DNA from: Kaistia terrae
Lineage (GTDB): Bacteria; Pseudomonadota; Alphaproteobacteria; Rhizobiales; Kaistiaceae
Assembly (NCBI RefSeq): GCF_026344005.1
Contig: NZ_JAPKNH010000001.1
Span: forward strand, 992,001-1,056,000
DNA: 64,000 nt
Direction: 5' to 3'
Shown: positions 1 through 9,266 of the stretch, piece by piece
Layout of the letters: every line of letters starts with the position of its first letter
Numbering within the stretch: position 1 is the first letter of the stretch
Made by a program: the position numbers and the translations under genes
Notes under the pieces: model-generated
The model's input: only the letters and a program-made list of their open reading frames with translations
Databases searched by the model: none
What the model was told of the DNA's origin: nothing

Positions 1-205
1 TCGCCAATTGGAAAGCAGCGGCGAGAGCGAGATCAACGCCGAGCAGATTGGCGTTTATGTCATGGAGGCGCTGAAAGGCCTCGATGACGTCGCCTATGTG
101 CGGTTTGCCTCGGTCTATCGCAATTTCCGCGAAGCCAAGGACTTCTCCGCCGTACTCGACGAGCTCTCATCGCAGGACCTTGTGGATACCGAGGACCGCG
201 ACTAG
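1..205 (+). CDS. nrdR: Transcriptional repressor NrdR, C-terminal part
   Basis: Only the last 67 codons are in the window (frame starts at base 2), so the N-terminal zinc ribbon and most of the ATP-cone are missing. What remains carries the typical end of an NrdR ATP-cone, [13 protein letters not shown], followed by [13 protein letters not shown] and a short acidic tail. NrdR senses ATP/dATP and represses ribonucleotide reductase genes. Its place just before ribD-ribE-ribH-nusB matches the common Hyphomicrobiales order (glyA/nrdR/rib genes). The 5' truncation is only the window edge. Confidence 0.9.
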   Translation, partial: RQLESSGESEINAEQIGVYVMEALKGLDDVAYVRFASVYRNFREAKDFSAVLDELSSQDLVDTEDRD

Positions 206-213
206 GCCAGAAT

Positions 214-345
214 CTGGAGCCTTTCGCCGTTTCGATGAAGCGGGGAAGGGCTCCGGAGTGCTTTCAAGCGACGTGGATTCCGGTTCGCAAGAAGGCGCGA
301 CACGACAAAGAGCTAGGCGCTTTCGAACGATCTGCGGGGTTTCGG
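214..345 (+). repeat. RIME-like mosaic palindromic element, copy A
   Basis: This non-coding stretch between nrdR and ribD contains an inverted repeat with arms GGAGCC (216-221) and GGCTCC (249-254) around CGTTTCGATGAAGCG. It is followed by the element core GACGTGGATTCCGGTTCGCAAGAAGG and CACGACAAAGAGCTAGGCGC. The same building blocks recur at 4286 and 17478. They match the general design of the Rhizobium-specific intergenic mosaic elements (RIME1: about 100 bp with two large palindromes). An ORF can be read through the element into ribD, but that is no evidence of coding. Confidence 0.75.
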
Positions 346-1485
346 ATGACGACTGAGCGAACCGGCAATTTCGATGCCGAGATGGACCGCCGGCTGATGG
401 CCGTCGCGCTTCGGTTCGGCCGTCGCAATCTCGGTTCCACGGCGCCCGCGCCCGCCGTCGGGGCGCTTGTCGTGGGTTCAGAGAGCGGCACGCCCATTAT
501 CCTCGGTCGTGGCGTGACGGCGGCCGGTGGCGCCGCCCGCGCCGAAACAAGTGCGCTCGTCATGGCGGGCGATGCGGCGCGCGGCGCCACGCTCTACACC
601 ACACTGGAGCCGTCGCCCGATCCTGTCGAAGGCGTTTCTGTCGTCCAGACGATGATCGCGGCGGGCGTTTCTCGCGTTGTCAGCGCGCTGGAAAATCCCG
701 ATCCGCGCGTTGCCGGTCGCGGCCACGCACAATTGCGCGACGCCGGCATCGCCGTCACGACCGGGGTGCTTGGCGACGAGGCGCGGCGGCAGCATGCCGG
801 AGTTATCTCCGTTCTGGCGGCGGGAAGGCCGCATGTCACCCTGAAGCTTGGCGTTTCCGCCGACGGCATGATCGGCCGCGTTTCGGGCGAGCGCATGCTG
901 GTCTCGGGCCGCGAGGCATTCGCGCGGCTTCAGACCATGCGCATCGAGGCTGACGCGACGCTGATCGGCATCGGCACGGCGATGATCGACGATCCGAGCC
1001 TGACCGTCCGGGTTCCGGGCCTGCGCGCCCATTCTCCGATCCGCATTGTTCTGGACACGCAGGCGCGGCTTTCGCCTCATTCGTCGTTGGTGAAGGGCGC
1101 CGCCGACACCGCACTCTGGGTCGTTTGCAGCGCCGAGGCGCCACTCGTCAATCGGGTCGCATTGAGGGCGGCGGGCGTCGAGGTGCTGGAGGTTGGCACC
1201 GGTTCCGGCGGAGTCGATCTTGAGGCCGCCTTGCGCCTGCTGGCTGAGCGCGGCGTCACGCGCCTGCTGGCGGAGGGTGGCGCCAAGGTCGCTGCGTCCC
1301 TTTTGGCGCGCGGCATGTTGGACGAGGTCGTCTTGTTTCACGCGCCGGTGGTGGTCGGGCCGGATGGCGTGCGTGCGCTCGCCGGCGGCGCGCTCTCGGC
1401 AATCGAGCGCAGTCCGCGCTTCCGCCGCTTCGAAGAAGCGCGTCTCGGCGAAGACCGAATGGTTCGCTACGAAAGGGCAGTCTGA
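346..1485 (+). CDS. ribD: RibD with intact reductase but degenerate deaminase domain
   Basis: Bifunctional RibD normally deaminates and then reduces the pyrimidine intermediate of riboflavin synthesis. This 379-residue protein has the usual length and two domains. The N-terminal deaminase fold (about 10-150) has lost every zinc ligand. The HAE motif reads R65-A-E, the first Cys of PCxxxxxxPPC is S90, the second position is V99, and the PNPxVG Asn is A35. The C-terminal reductase domain (about 165-375) looks normal: VTLKLGVSADG, GIGTAMIDDPSLTVR, LLAEGG. The ATG at 346 is chosen because the longer frame from 235 runs through the RIME-like repeat. An ATG at 382 is a weaker alternative. ribE starts 2 bases after its stop. 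The protein probably works as a reductase only, which is an inference. Confidence 0.88.
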   Translation: MTTERTGNFDAEMDRRLMAVALRFGRRNLGSTAPAPAVGALVVGSESGTPIILGRGVTAAGGAARAETSALVMAGDAARGATLYTTLEPSPDPVEGVSVVQTMIAAGVSRVVSALENPDPRVAGRGHAQLRDAGIAVTTGVLGDEARRQHAGVISVLAAGRPHVTLKLGVSADGMIGRVSGERMLVSGREAFARLQTMRIEADATLIGIGTAMIDDPSLTVRVPGLRAHSPIRIVLDTQARLSPHSSLVKGAADTALWVVCSAEAPLVNRVALRAAGVEVLEVGTGSGGVDLEAALRLLAERGVTRLLAEGGAKVAASLLARGMLDEVVLFHAPVVVGPDGVRALAGGALSAIERSPRFRRFEEARLGEDRMVRYERAV

Positions 1486-1487
1486 GT

Positions 1488-2099
1488 ATGTTTACGGGCA
1501 TCATTACCGACGTCGGCAAGGTCGCCGCCGTCGAGCGCCGCAACGACGTCAACAAGATCACCATCGACAGCCGCTATGACGGCGAGACGATCGCCATTGG
1601 CGCGTCGATCGCCTGCGCCGGCGTCTGCCTGACCGTGATCTCGATCGACAAGCAGCCGAATGGACGCACCTTCTTCGACGTCGAGGCAGCTCCCGAAACG
1701 CTGGCGCTGACGGAAGTCGGTCATTGGGAAGCCGGCCAGCCGCTCAATCTCGAGCGCGCCCTAAAGCTTGGCGATGAACTGGGCGGCCATATGGTCTCCG
1801 GCCATGTCGACGGCCTTGCCACCATCGTCAGCCGCGAGGATCTCGGCGAAACGACGCGATTTGTCTTCGAAGCGCCGGCTGATTTGGCGCGTTTCATCGC
1901 CACCAAGGGCTCCGTCGCGCTCGATGGAACATCGCTGACGGTGAACTGGGTCGAAGGCAACCGCTTCTCGGTGCTGCTCATCCCGCACACGCTGAGCCCC
2001 GATGTTACGACCTGGGGCGCGCGAAAAGTGGGCGACCGCATTCACCTCGAAGTCGACCAGATGGCGCGCTATGTGGCACGTCTGACAGAAGCCGCGTAG
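1488..2099 (+). CDS. ribE: Riboflavin synthase alpha subunit
   Basis: This 203-residue protein dismutates two molecules of 6,7-dimethyl-8-ribityllumazine to riboflavin and the pyrimidinedione. It has the two lumazine-binding barrel repeats. The first begins [12 protein letters not shown] and the second begins around residue 98 at the segment [21 protein letters not shown] and [11 protein letters not shown] are typical of the second barrel. The ATG lies two bases after the ribD stop, so the two genes are likely co-transcribed and coupled. In enterobacterial naming this gene is ribC. Confidence 0.95.
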   Translation: MFTGIITDVGKVAAVERRNDVNKITIDSRYDGETIAIGASIACAGVCLTVISIDKQPNGRTFFDVEAAPETLALTEVGHWEAGQPLNLERALKLGDELGGHMVSGHVDGLATIVSREDLGETTRFVFEAPADLARFIATKGSVALDGTSLTVNWVEGNRFSVLLIPHTLSPDVTTWGARKVGDRIHLEVDQMARYVARLTEAA

Positions 2100-2292
2100 G
2101 CTGCATCTCCGTGTGGCGGCGACATGCGGTCCCGCCACTCTGGATCGGCATCGCCGGAGCCTTTGCGCCAACGCCCCGTCTGGGCGGGAAGGCGGCGGCT
2201 GCGGCGTTCTTTTCCCTTTACAGCGCAGGGACCGCGTGGTTCACCTGCCGCCCGTTCCTATCCGGGTGACCGGTCAAAGTGAGAACCTCAAC

Positions 2293-2745
2293 ATGAGCGA
2301 TTCGGCCCCCCACCTTCTCGTCATCGATGCCCGCTTCTACGACGACATCTCGGACGAGCTGTTCAATGGCGCCAAGGCCGCCATCGAAGCTGCCGGCGCG
2401 ACCTTCGAGCGTGTATCGGTTCCCGGCGTCCTCGAGATCCCGCCCGCGCTTTCGATGGCGCTGGCTGCCATGGATGAGGGTGAAGTCCAGTATGACGGTT
2501 TCGTCGTGCTCGGCTGCGTTATCCGCGGCGAGACCTCGCATTACGACATCGTCGCCAACGAGTCGGCCCGCGCCATCATGGACATGGCCGTGATCGAGTC
2601 GCTCGCGATCGGCAATGGCATCCTGACCGTCGAGAACGACGCGCAGGCCTATGCCCGCGCTCGCGTCAGCGAAAAGAACAAGGGCGGCGCCGCCGCCGAG
2701 GCCGCGCTCGCCATGGTCGCCCTTCGCACCAAATTCGGCTTCTGA
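2293..2745 (+). CDS. ribH: 6,7-dimethyl-8-ribityllumazine synthase
   Basis: The 150-residue lumazine synthase condenses 5-amino-6-ribitylaminouracil with 3,4-dihydroxy-2-butanone 4-phosphate. Family signatures are [23 protein letters not shown] with the catalytic His, and a C-terminal segment [11 protein letters not shown]. The ATG at 2293 gives the normal family length; the longer frame from 2113 reads an unrelated 60-residue leader. The 193-base gap after ribE contains no recognisable FMN riboswitch and no other gene. nusB starts two bases after the stop, the usual alphaproteobacterial arrangement. Confidence 0.95.
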   Translation: MSDSAPHLLVIDARFYDDISDELFNGAKAAIEAAGATFERVSVPGVLEIPPALSMALAAMDEGEVQYDGFVVLGCVIRGETSHYDIVANESARAIMDMAVIESLAIGNGILTVENDAQAYARARVSEKNKGGAAAEAALAMVALRTKFGF

Positions 2746-2747
2746 TC

Positions 2748-3269
2748 ATGACCACCGCTGACAAAGCCCCGCCGACGCCGCGGGCCTTTCGCCCGGCCAA
2801 CCAGCGGGGCGCGGCCCGGCTGGCGGCCGTTCAGGCGCTCTACCAGCTTGATGTCGGCGGTGCGCAACTGACCGAAGTCGTGGCCGAGTTCGAGAACTAT
2901 CGGCTCGGCAAGGAAGTTGACGGCGATCAGTATCGCGATGCCGATGCCGCCTTCTTCCGGGACATCATCGCCGGTGTCGTGCGCGAACAGCGCAACCTCG
3001 ACCCGGCGATCCACGTCTCCCTGACCTCGGATTGGCCCCTGAAGCGGATCGACGTAACGCTGCGCGCCATCCTGCGCTGCGGTACGTACGAGCTGATGGG
3101 CCGCAAGGACGTCCCCGGACGCGTCGTCATCACCGAGTATGTCGACATTGCCCGCGCCTTCTTTGGCACAGGCGACGAGCCGCGCATGGTCAATGGCGTG
3201 CTCGACACCGTCGCCCGCAAGCTGCGCGGCGAAGAGTTCGGCGAAGAACCGCCAGCCGACAAGGACTGA
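2748..3269 (+). CDS. nusB: Transcription antitermination factor NusB
   Basis: NusB binds boxA RNA with ribosomal protein S10 (NusE) and supports antitermination in rRNA operons. The 173-residue protein is longer than E. coli NusB because of an N-terminal basic extension (about 22 residues) typical of alphaproteobacteria. Conserved pieces are [17 protein letters not shown] near the N-terminus, [23 protein letters not shown], and [11 protein letters not shown] near the end. It sits 2 bases behind ribH and 2 bases before thiL, in one apparent operon. Confidence 0.95.
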   Translation: MTTADKAPPTPRAFRPANQRGAARLAAVQALYQLDVGGAQLTEVVAEFENYRLGKEVDGDQYRDADAAFFRDIIAGVVREQRNLDPAIHVSLTSDWPLKRIDVTLRAILRCGTYELMGRKDVPGRVVITEYVDIARAFFGTGDEPRMVNGVLDTVARKLRGEEFGEEPPADKD

Positions 3270-3271
3270 GC

Positions 3272-4267
3272 ATGCCGGAGCGGGGAGAACGGCCCGGCGA
3301 GTTCGGGATGATCGCCCGCTATCTGCGCCCATTGGCCGATGACCCGGGCGCCTTCGGATTGACCGATGACGCGGCTTTGCTGCGTCCCGAACCCGGCTTC
3401 GACCTGGTCCTGACCAAGGACATGGTCGCCGCCGGTGTTCATTTCTTTCCCGACGATCCGCCTGAATCGATCGCCCGCAAGGCGCTGCGCGTCAATCTCT
3501 CCGACCTCGCCGCCAAGGGCGCCGCGCCGATCGGCTATCTGCTCGGGCTGGCGCTTCCCGCCGACTGGACCGAGGATTGGATGGCTGCCTTTTCGGCCGG
3601 CCTCGCTGAGGATCAGCAGCGCTATGGCATCCCGCTGCTCGGCGGCGATACGGTCAAATCCCCGGATGGACTGATGCTGTCGGTCACAGCGCTCGGCCAG
3701 GTTCCGGCAGGCGGCATCGTCCGCAGGGCGGGCGCCAGTGCAGGCGATGTCATCGTCGTTTCCGGCACGATCGGCGACGCGGCGCTGGGGCTGCGGCTTC
3801 GACTCGGCACGCTGGACGGCAGCGCGGCAGGCGAGGGCGCTGCCCACCTGCTCGACCGCTATCTGCATCCCCAGCCGCGTCTTGGCCTGGCGGAGGCTGT
3901 GCGCCGCTTCGCCACCGCCTCGCTCGACATTTCGGACGGGCTGATCGGCGATCTGAGCCATGTCACCCGCACCTCCGGCGTTTCCGCTCTCGTCGAGGCC
4001 GAGCGAATTCCGCTCTCCGATGCGGCGCGAGCGCTGATGGCGGCCGACCCGACGGTACTCGCCAGTGTGCTGACGGGTGGAGATGACTACGAGATCCTGA
4101 CGACCATGCCGGCAGATCGCTTTGCAGACTACGAGGCGGCCGCCGCCCGCGCGGGAATTTCCGTCGCCCGGATCGGCCGCATCGTTGAAGGTGAGGGCGC
4201 GCCGACCGTGATCGACGCGGCGGGAGAAGAAATCACTCTGGGACGCGCCTCGCACGATCATTTCTGA
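3272..4267 (+). CDS. thiL: Thiamine-monophosphate kinase
   Basis: ThiL phosphorylates thiamine monophosphate to the active cofactor thiamine diphosphate. The 331-residue protein is of standard size and belongs to the PurM/AIR-synthase-like superfamily. Motifs visible are LTDDAALL, LTKDMVAAGVHFF (metal and nucleotide site), NLSDLAAKGAAP, LLGGDTV, SLDISDGLIGDL and GGDDYEI. The ATG at 3272 lies two bases after the nusB stop. A longer overlapping frame from 3032 only reads nusB out of frame. The gene is the last of the nusB unit; a repeat element follows. Confidence 0.95.
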   Translation: MPERGERPGEFGMIARYLRPLADDPGAFGLTDDAALLRPEPGFDLVLTKDMVAAGVHFFPDDPPESIARKALRVNLSDLAAKGAAPIGYLLGLALPADWTEDWMAAFSAGLAEDQQRYGIPLLGGDTVKSPDGLMLSVTALGQVPAGGIVRRAGASAGDVIVVSGTIGDAALGLRLRLGTLDGSAAGEGAAHLLDRYLHPQPRLGLAEAVRRFATASLDISDGLIGDLSHVTRTSGVSALVEAERIPLSDAARALMAADPTVLASVLTGGDDYEILTTMPADRFADYEAAAARAGISVARIGRIVEGEGAPTVIDAAGEEITLGRASHDHF

Positions 4268-4285
4268 TCGCCGAGCGCATTTCTG

Positions 4286-4378
4286 CTAGAGCGTTTTTGC
4301 GCGAAGTGGTTCGCGCGAAGAAAACGCGACCAAGCAGAACCTGTCGCATTGCTCCGTTTCCGCGAAACGGCGAAATGT
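4286..4378 (+). repeat. RIME-like mosaic palindromic element, copy B
   Basis: The stretch starts CTAGAGCG and forms a long hairpin: GCGTTTTTGCGCGAA, loop GTGG, then TTCGCGCGAAGAAAACGC. A second small palindrome follows, CCGTTTCCGCGAAACGG. The linker GACCAAGCAG between them corresponds to CGACCAAACAAGCAG in copy C. The two-palindrome design matches the RIME1 description. The element fills the gap between thiL and the MFS gene and could act as a 3' RNA stem. Confidence 0.8.
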
Positions 4379-4439
4379 GACAGACGATTTTGCTTCGGCG
4401 CAGATATTGCCGATTCCGGTCGGGCGCAGGAGAGCGGTC

Positions 4440-5669
4440 GTGGATACCCAGAACAGCTTTGAGCTCGATCGTCAGATCCGCCGCAACGCATTCGTCCTGA
4501 TGTCGGCGAATGCGGTCAACGCGTCGATCCTGCCGATTGCCGTCACGCTGGGCGGCCTGGCGGGTTTCTATCTGCTCGGAGCGGACAAGTCCCTCTCCAC
4601 CCTGCCGATCACCGCCTCCACGCTCGGCGCGGCGCTGACCACCATTCCGGCCGCCATGCTGATGGGCCGCATCGGCCGCCGCAAAGGCTTCGTCTTCGGT
4701 GCGTCGCCGGCAATCTTCGGCTGCCTGCTGGCAACGTTCGCCCTGTTGCAGGGCTCTTTCTGGCTCTTCGTGATCTCGCTCTTCCTGATGGGCATGTCGA
4801 ATGCCTTCAACCAGCAATACCGGTTCGCCGCCATCGATGCCGGCAGCCCTTCGGTACGCACCAAGGCGATGTCGCTCGTTATGGCGGGCGGCATGTTTTC
4901 CGGCATCATCGGACCGCAGACCGTCATCCTGACCAATGGCTGGCTGGGACCGGTTCCTTTCATTGGCAGTTTTCTGGCCGCGGCAGGGCTCGGCCTAATC
5001 GGCCTGCTGATTGCGAGCCAGGTGCGTGACGTCGTGCCGCCGCGGCCGGTAGAGACGCTGCTGGACGCGCCGAAGGGGCGGTCGCTGAAAGTCATCGCCC
5101 GCCAGCCGCGCTTCATCGCAGCGGTGCTCTGCGGCATCTCCTCCTACGCCCTGATGAGCCTCGTCATGACCGCCGCGCCGCTCGCCATGATCGGCTGCGG
5201 ATTCAGCCAGGGCGAGGCGGCGCTGGGTATCCAGTGGCATGTGCTGGCGATGTATGGCCCGAGCTTTTTCACCGGCCGTCTGATCGTTCGATTCGGCAAG
5301 GACCGAATCGTCATCGCCGGCTTAGCGCTTCTGACCGCCTGTGCGCTCGTCGGCATCTCGGGAATCTCGCTCGCCCACTTCTGGATCACGCTGATCCTGC
5401 TCGGCCTCGGCTGGAATTTGGGCTTCATCGGCGCCACGGCGATGCTCGCGGAAACCTACCGCCCCGAGGAGAGAGGCAAAGTACAGGGTCTGAATGATTT
5501 CCTTGTCTTAGGCTCGGCGGCTACAGCATCGCTGCTCTCCGGCAAGCTGATCGGCGGGCCCGGTTGGACCTTCATCAACATGATCGTCTTCCCGGTGGTG
5601 ATCCTGAGCCTCGTTGCCCTGACATGGTCGTTCGTGCTGCGCCGATCGTCTGGCGGGGAGAAAGCTTGA
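4440..5669 (+). CDS. MFS transporter, YbfB/YjiJ-like or multidrug type
   Basis: A 409-residue major facilitator superfamily protein of the inner membrane with about 12 hydrophobic segments. MGRIGRRKGFVFG after the second segment is the MFS signature loop (D/NRxGRR type), and TGRLIVRFGKDRIVIAG is its counterpart in the second half. A central hydrophilic loop covers roughly 190-215. The GTG at 4440 is preferred because a GGAGAG-like ribosome site precedes it. An upstream GTG at 4377 lies inside the repeat element. The substrate cannot be told from the sequence. It is flanked by thiL and hppA with no clear pathway link. Confidence 0.85.
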   Translation: MDTQNSFELDRQIRRNAFVLMSANAVNASILPIAVTLGGLAGFYLLGADKSLSTLPITASTLGAALTTIPAAMLMGRIGRRKGFVFGASPAIFGCLLATFALLQGSFWLFVISLFLMGMSNAFNQQYRFAAIDAGSPSVRTKAMSLVMAGGMFSGIIGPQTVILTNGWLGPVPFIGSFLAAAGLGLIGLLIASQVRDVVPPRPVETLLDAPKGRSLKVIARQPRFIAAVLCGISSYALMSLVMTAAPLAMIGCGFSQGEAALGIQWHVLAMYGPSFFTGRLIVRFGKDRIVIAGLALLTACALVGISGISLAHFWITLILLGLGWNLGFIGATAMLAETYRPEERGKVQGLNDFLVLGSAATASLLSGKLIGGPGWTFINMIVFPVVILSLVALTWSFVLRRSSGGEKA

Positions 5670-5803
5670 CCGCGTCGTAAAGCCGTTCTCAACTCGCTTG
5701 ACGGGGGGAAAAGCTGGGAGGAACGCTGCTCTTTCCCGCCGCACGGTTCAGCCGGCGCGGCGTCTTTGGACGGCCGTAATAAAAGGCCGGCCAGAGGAGG
5801 AAA

Positions 5804-7951
5804 GTGGACGTGATCTATCTCATAATTCTATGTGCGTTGCTTGCGCTCGCCTATGGTGTTTGGGCGACGCGATCGGTCCTCGCGGCCGATGCCGGTTCTG
5901 CCAGAATGCAGGAAATCGCGGCGGCGGTCCGGGAAGGCGCAAACGCCTATCTCAAGCGCCAATACACGACGATTGCCATCGTCGGCGTCGTTATCTTCGT
6001 CATCGTTGCTTGGCTATTGTCGCTGACCGTGGCGATTGGCTTCGCAATCGGCGCCATTCTCTCTGGCCTTGCCGGCTTCATCGGCATGAACGTCTCCGTT
6101 CGCGCCAATGTCCGCACCGCCCAGGCGGCAACGAAAAGCCTGGCGGAAGGCCTCGAGATTGCCTTCAAGTCGGGCGCCATCACCGGCATGCTGGTGGCGG
6201 GTCTCGCCCTGCTCGGCGTTGCCGGTTACTACCTGATCCTCACGCATTTTGCCGGCTATTCGCCGGATGATCGCATTGTCATCAATGCGCTCGTCTCGCT
6301 CGGCTTCGGCGCATCGCTGATCTCGATCTTTGCCCGCCTCGGCGGCGGCATCTTCACCAAGGGTGCGGATGTCGGCGGCGATCTGGTCGGCAAGGTCGAG
6401 GCGGGTATTCCGGAGGACGATCCGCGCAATCCGGCCACCATCGCCGACAATGTCGGCGACAATGTCGGCGATTGCGCCGGCATGGCGGCCGATCTGTTCG
6501 AAACCTATGTCGTGACCGTGGTGGCGACGATGGTGTTGGCGGCGATCTTCTTCGCGGCCTCGCCGATCTTCGGCAACATCATGCTCTATCCGCTCGGCAT
6601 CGGCGCCGCCTGTATCCTGACCTCGATCGCCGGTACCTTCTTCGTCAAGCTCGGCGCCAACCAGTCGATCATGGGCGCGCTCTACAAGGGCTTCATCGCC
6701 TCGGCGCTTCTTTCGATCATCGGCCTTGCTGTCGCGACTCATCTCTTGATCGGCTGGGGCGAGATCGGCACGGCGGCGGGCTTCCTCATCACCGGAAAGA
6801 GCCTGTTCCTGTGCGGCCTCATCGGCCTCGCCGTGACGGGCCTCATCGTCTGGATCACGGAATACTATACCGGCATCGGATATCGGCCGGTCCGGTCGAT
6901 CTCCCAGGCCTCGGTGACGGGGCATGGCACCAACGTGATCCAGGGCCTCGCCGTGTCGCTGGAAGCAACGGCGCTACCGACTCTTGTCATCGTTGCCGGC
7001 ATCATCTCGACCTATTCGCTGGCAGGCCTGTTCGGCACCGCCGTCGCCGTTTCGACCATGCTCGGTCTCGCCGGCATGGTGGTGGCGCTCGATGCCTTTG
7101 GTCCCGTCACGGATAACGCCGGCGGCATTGCCGAAATGGCCGGATTGCCCAAGGAAGTGCGCAAGTCGACCGACGCTCTCGACGCGGTCGGCAACACCAC
7201 CAAGGCGGTCACAAAGGGCTATGCCATCGGCTCGGCTGGCCTCGGCGCGCTCGTGCTGTTCGCGGCCTACAACTACGACCTGACCCACTTCATCACCGAG
7301 GCGAACAAGGAAGGGTCGACAAGCTTCCAGTACTTCAAGGGCGTCATTCCAGACTTCAGCCTGTCCAATCCCTATGTCGTGGCTGGATTGCTGCTGGGTG
7401 GCCTGATTCCCTACATCTTCGGCGGTATCACCATGACCGCCGTGGGGCGTGCCGCCGGCGCGATTGTCGAGGAAGTGCGCAGGCAGTTCCGCGATAAACC
7501 GGGCATCATGGCCGGCACGGAGAAGCCGGACTATGGCCGCGCGGTCGACATCCTGACCAAGGCGGCGATCAAGGAGATGGTGGTTCCCTCCCTCCTGCCG
7601 GTGTTGGCGCCGATCGTCGTCTACTTCCTGATCTACTGGATCGCCGGCAAGAGCGAGGCGTTCTCGACGGTTGGCGCCATGCTGCTCGGCGTCATTGTCA
7701 CCGGCCTGTTCGTCGCCATTTCGATGACTTCGGGCGGCGGTGCGTGGGACAATGCCAAGAAGTCGTTCGAGGACGGCTTCGTCGATGCCAGCGGGCAGAC
7801 CCACTACAAGGGCTCTGACGCGCACAAGGCTTCGGTGACGGGCGACACCGTCGGCGATCCCTACAAGGATACGGCCGGTCCGGCCGTCAATCCGGCGATC
7901 AAGATCACGAATATCGTGGCCTTGCTGCTGCTCGCCGTGCTCGCGCAATAG
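5804..7951 (+). CDS. hppA: K+-independent proton-translocating pyrophosphatase
   Basis: A 715-residue integral membrane pyrophosphatase that hydrolyses PPi and pumps protons. It has about 16 transmembrane segments. The substrate loop contains [38 protein letters not shown] and [12 protein letters not shown]. The second acidic motif is [16 protein letters not shown], and the C-terminal one is [10 protein letters not shown]. The sequence [10 protein letters not shown] carries Lys at the position that marks the K+-independent subfamily (Ala in K+-dependent enzymes). The GTG start at 5804 follows a strong GAGGAGG ribosome site. A perfect terminator lies right after it. It is a single-gene unit. 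Confidence 0.97.
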   Translation: MDVIYLIILCALLALAYGVWATRSVLAADAGSARMQEIAAAVREGANAYLKRQYTTIAIVGVVIFVIVAWLLSLTVAIGFAIGAILSGLAGFIGMNVSVRANVRTAQAATKSLAEGLEIAFKSGAITGMLVAGLALLGVAGYYLILTHFAGYSPDDRIVINALVSLGFGASLISIFARLGGGIFTKGADVGGDLVGKVEAGIPEDDPRNPATIADNVGDNVGDCAGMAADLFETYVVTVVATMVLAAIFFAASPIFGNIMLYPLGIGAACILTSIAGTFFVKLGANQSIMGALYKGFIASALLSIIGLAVATHLLIGWGEIGTAAGFLITGKSLFLCGLIGLAVTGLIVWITEYYTGIGYRPVRSISQASVTGHGTNVIQGLAVSLEATALPTLVIVAGIISTYSLAGLFGTAVAVSTMLGLAGMVVALDAFGPVTDNAGGIAEMAGLPKEVRKSTDALDAVGNTTKAVTKGYAIGSAGLGALVLFAAYNYDLTHFITEANKEGSTSFQYFKGVIPDFSLSNPYVVAGLLLGGLIPYIFGGITMTAVGRAAGAIVEEVRRQFRDKPGIMAGTEKPDYGRAVDILTKAAIKEMVVPSLLPVLAPIVVYFLIYWIAGKSEAFSTVGAMLLGVIVTGLFVAISMTSGGGAWDNAKKSFEDGFVDASGQTHYKGSDAHKASVTGDTVGDPYKDTAGPAVNPAIKITNIVALLLLAVLAQ

Positions 7952-7966
7952 CGCGGACCACCCAAG

Positions 7967-8004
7967 AAAAAGGCCCTCTCCGCATCGCGGGGAGGGCCTT
8001 TTGA
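7967..8004. terminator. Bidirectional intrinsic terminator between hppA and bamE
   Basis: The inverted repeat AAAAGGCCCTCTCCGC, loop ATC, GCGGGGAGGGCCTTTT has a 16-bp stem with a single G-U pair. It is flanked by A-runs and T-runs on both sides. It lies between the convergent genes hppA (+) and bamE (-) and should stop transcription from both. Confidence 0.93.
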
Positions 8005-8029
8005 TTCGTGTCTCGAATCGATTCGGTGA

Positions 8030-8557
8030 CTAGCCGCCGAACGGATTGGCGCCCATGCCGACGGTTCCGGTCAGAACCTGCTCCAGGAAGCCCTGGTCCT
8101 TGCCGCTCGTCGGCGTCGTCTGGCTGACGTAATCGAAGATCTTGCCGTCCTGGATGCCGTAATTGGCGACCTGGGACACTTCGCCCTTCTTGTTGAAATA
8201 GACCGCCAGGATCTTCTGGTCGACGACCTTGCGGTTCATGAAGGCGACCGGACGCTTGCGCGTCTGGCTGATGTAATAATAAACCTCGCCGTCATATTCG
8301 GCCGTGGTCGAGGGCGAACCAAGCACGATCTGGACCTGCTCGCGGCTGGCGCCGACCGGCACCTGCTCGATCGCGTTGCGCGGCGGAACGTAGCCAGACT
8401 GGTAGGTTTCGTTGATGCCGCCGAGGCCGCTGGCCCCGCTGGTGATCTTGGTGCAGGCGCCAAGCGAAACGATCGCAACCGCCGCCAGCATGCCAACGCC
8501 GGCGCGCCTCACGAAGGGGCTGACAGCCAAGCGTCGATCTCTCATGCTGAACTCCAT
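8030..8557 (-). CDS. bamE: Outer membrane assembly lipoprotein BamE (SmpA/OmlA)
   Basis: BamE is a small lipoprotein of the BAM complex that inserts beta-barrel proteins into the outer membrane. The 175-residue precursor has a basic N-terminus, a hydrophobic segment and a lipobox SLGAC (acylated Cys near residue 35). The SmpA/OmlA domain follows: PVGASREQVQIVLGSPS, EVYYYISQ, VVDQKILAVYFN. The C-terminal tail ending NPFGG is typical of alphaproteobacterial members. The ATG at 8557 has GAGGAG just upstream; the frame extends to 8590 but lacks a ribosome site there. It is divergent from the CBP3 chaperone gene. Confidence 0.92.
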   Translation of the reverse strand: MEFSMRDRRLAVSPFVRRAGVGMLAAVAIVSLGACTKITSGASGLGGINETYQSGYVPPRNAIEQVPVGASREQVQIVLGSPSTTAEYDGEVYYYISQTRKRPVAFMNRKVVDQKILAVYFNKKGEVSQVANYGIQDGKIFDYVSQTTPTSGKDQGFLEQVLTGTVGMGANPFGG

Positions 8558-8714
8558 TCCATTCTCCTCGCCCAGTGACTGGGTTGGCATTCTCCCTAGC
8601 GTGCGCTAGGGCTCGTGGCAATCGTCCTTGCAAGGGCGGCGGACAGCACCATCTCTGGCAAGAGACCGCTGTCACCCTGCCCAACGGACCAACCGGATAT
8701 TGGAGATCGGTCGA

Positions 8715-9266
8715 ATGTTCCGCCGCCTGTTCACTCGCAATCGCAGGAACGAGGCCATAGCATATTCGCTTTACGGCGCCATCGTGGCGCAGGCACGGCA
8801 ACCCGCGCTCTATACCGAATTCGCTGTGCCCGATACGCTGGATGGCCGCTTCGACATGGTCGTGCTGCATGGCTTTCTGCTGTTTCATCGACTCAAGGCT
8901 GAAAGCGCCGACGACCGCCAGGTCGGCCAGGACGTATTCGACATCTTCCTGAAGGACATGGACGGAACGCTGCGCGAAATGGGCGTCGGCGATATTTCCG
9001 TGCCCAAGAAGCTGAAGAAAATGGCTGAGGCCTTCTTCGGTCGCATCCGCGCCTATGACGAAGCGCTTCTCTCGGGCGATCGTGCCAAGCTCGTCGATGC
9101 GATCGAGCGCAATGTGTTTCCCGACGGCGCGCCGGCGGGCGTCGGGGGGCGGATCGCCGGCTACATGGAGGCCGCCGTCGGCACATTGGCGGCGCAATCG
9201 CTGCCGACGATCTTCTCCGGCAAACTCGACTATTCCCCCCTTCCTTCTTCGTCGGCGGCAGCATGA
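8715..9266 (+). CDS. Ubiquinol-cytochrome c chaperone family protein (CBP3-like)
   Basis: The 183-residue protein belongs to the ubiquinol-cytochrome c chaperone family (bacterial CBP3/UQCC1 relatives), which in mitochondria helps translate and assemble cytochrome b of the bc1 complex. It begins MFRRLFTRN and contains LYGAIVAQARQPALYTEF, LHGFLLFHRL, QDVFDIFLKDMDGTLREMGV and PKKLKKMAEAFFGR, which follow the family pattern. The ATG at 8715 has GGAGATCGG upstream. Its stop overlaps the start of the DUF177 gene by ATGA, so the two are coupled, as in many alphaproteobacteria. Confidence 0.88.
   Translation: MFRRLFTRNRRNEAIAYSLYGAIVAQARQPALYTEFAVPDTLDGRFDMVVLHGFLLFHRLKAESADDRQVGQDVFDIFLKDMDGTLREMGVGDISVPKKLKKMAEAFFGRIRAYDEALLSGDRAKLVDAIERNVFPDGAPAGVGGRIAGYMEAAVGTLAAQSLPTIFSGKLDYSPLPSSSAAA

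Noticed and set aside
2100-2292. Possible FMN riboswitch in the ribE-ribH gap
   Set aside because: The conserved FMN aptamer blocks (AGGGT..., GGTGAAATTCC-like) are not present; the gap is inside an operon and looks like plain spacer.
8292-9197. 301-residue minus-strand frame overlapping bamE and the CBP3 gene
   Set aside because: It is antisense or out of frame to two well-supported genes and shows no family motifs.
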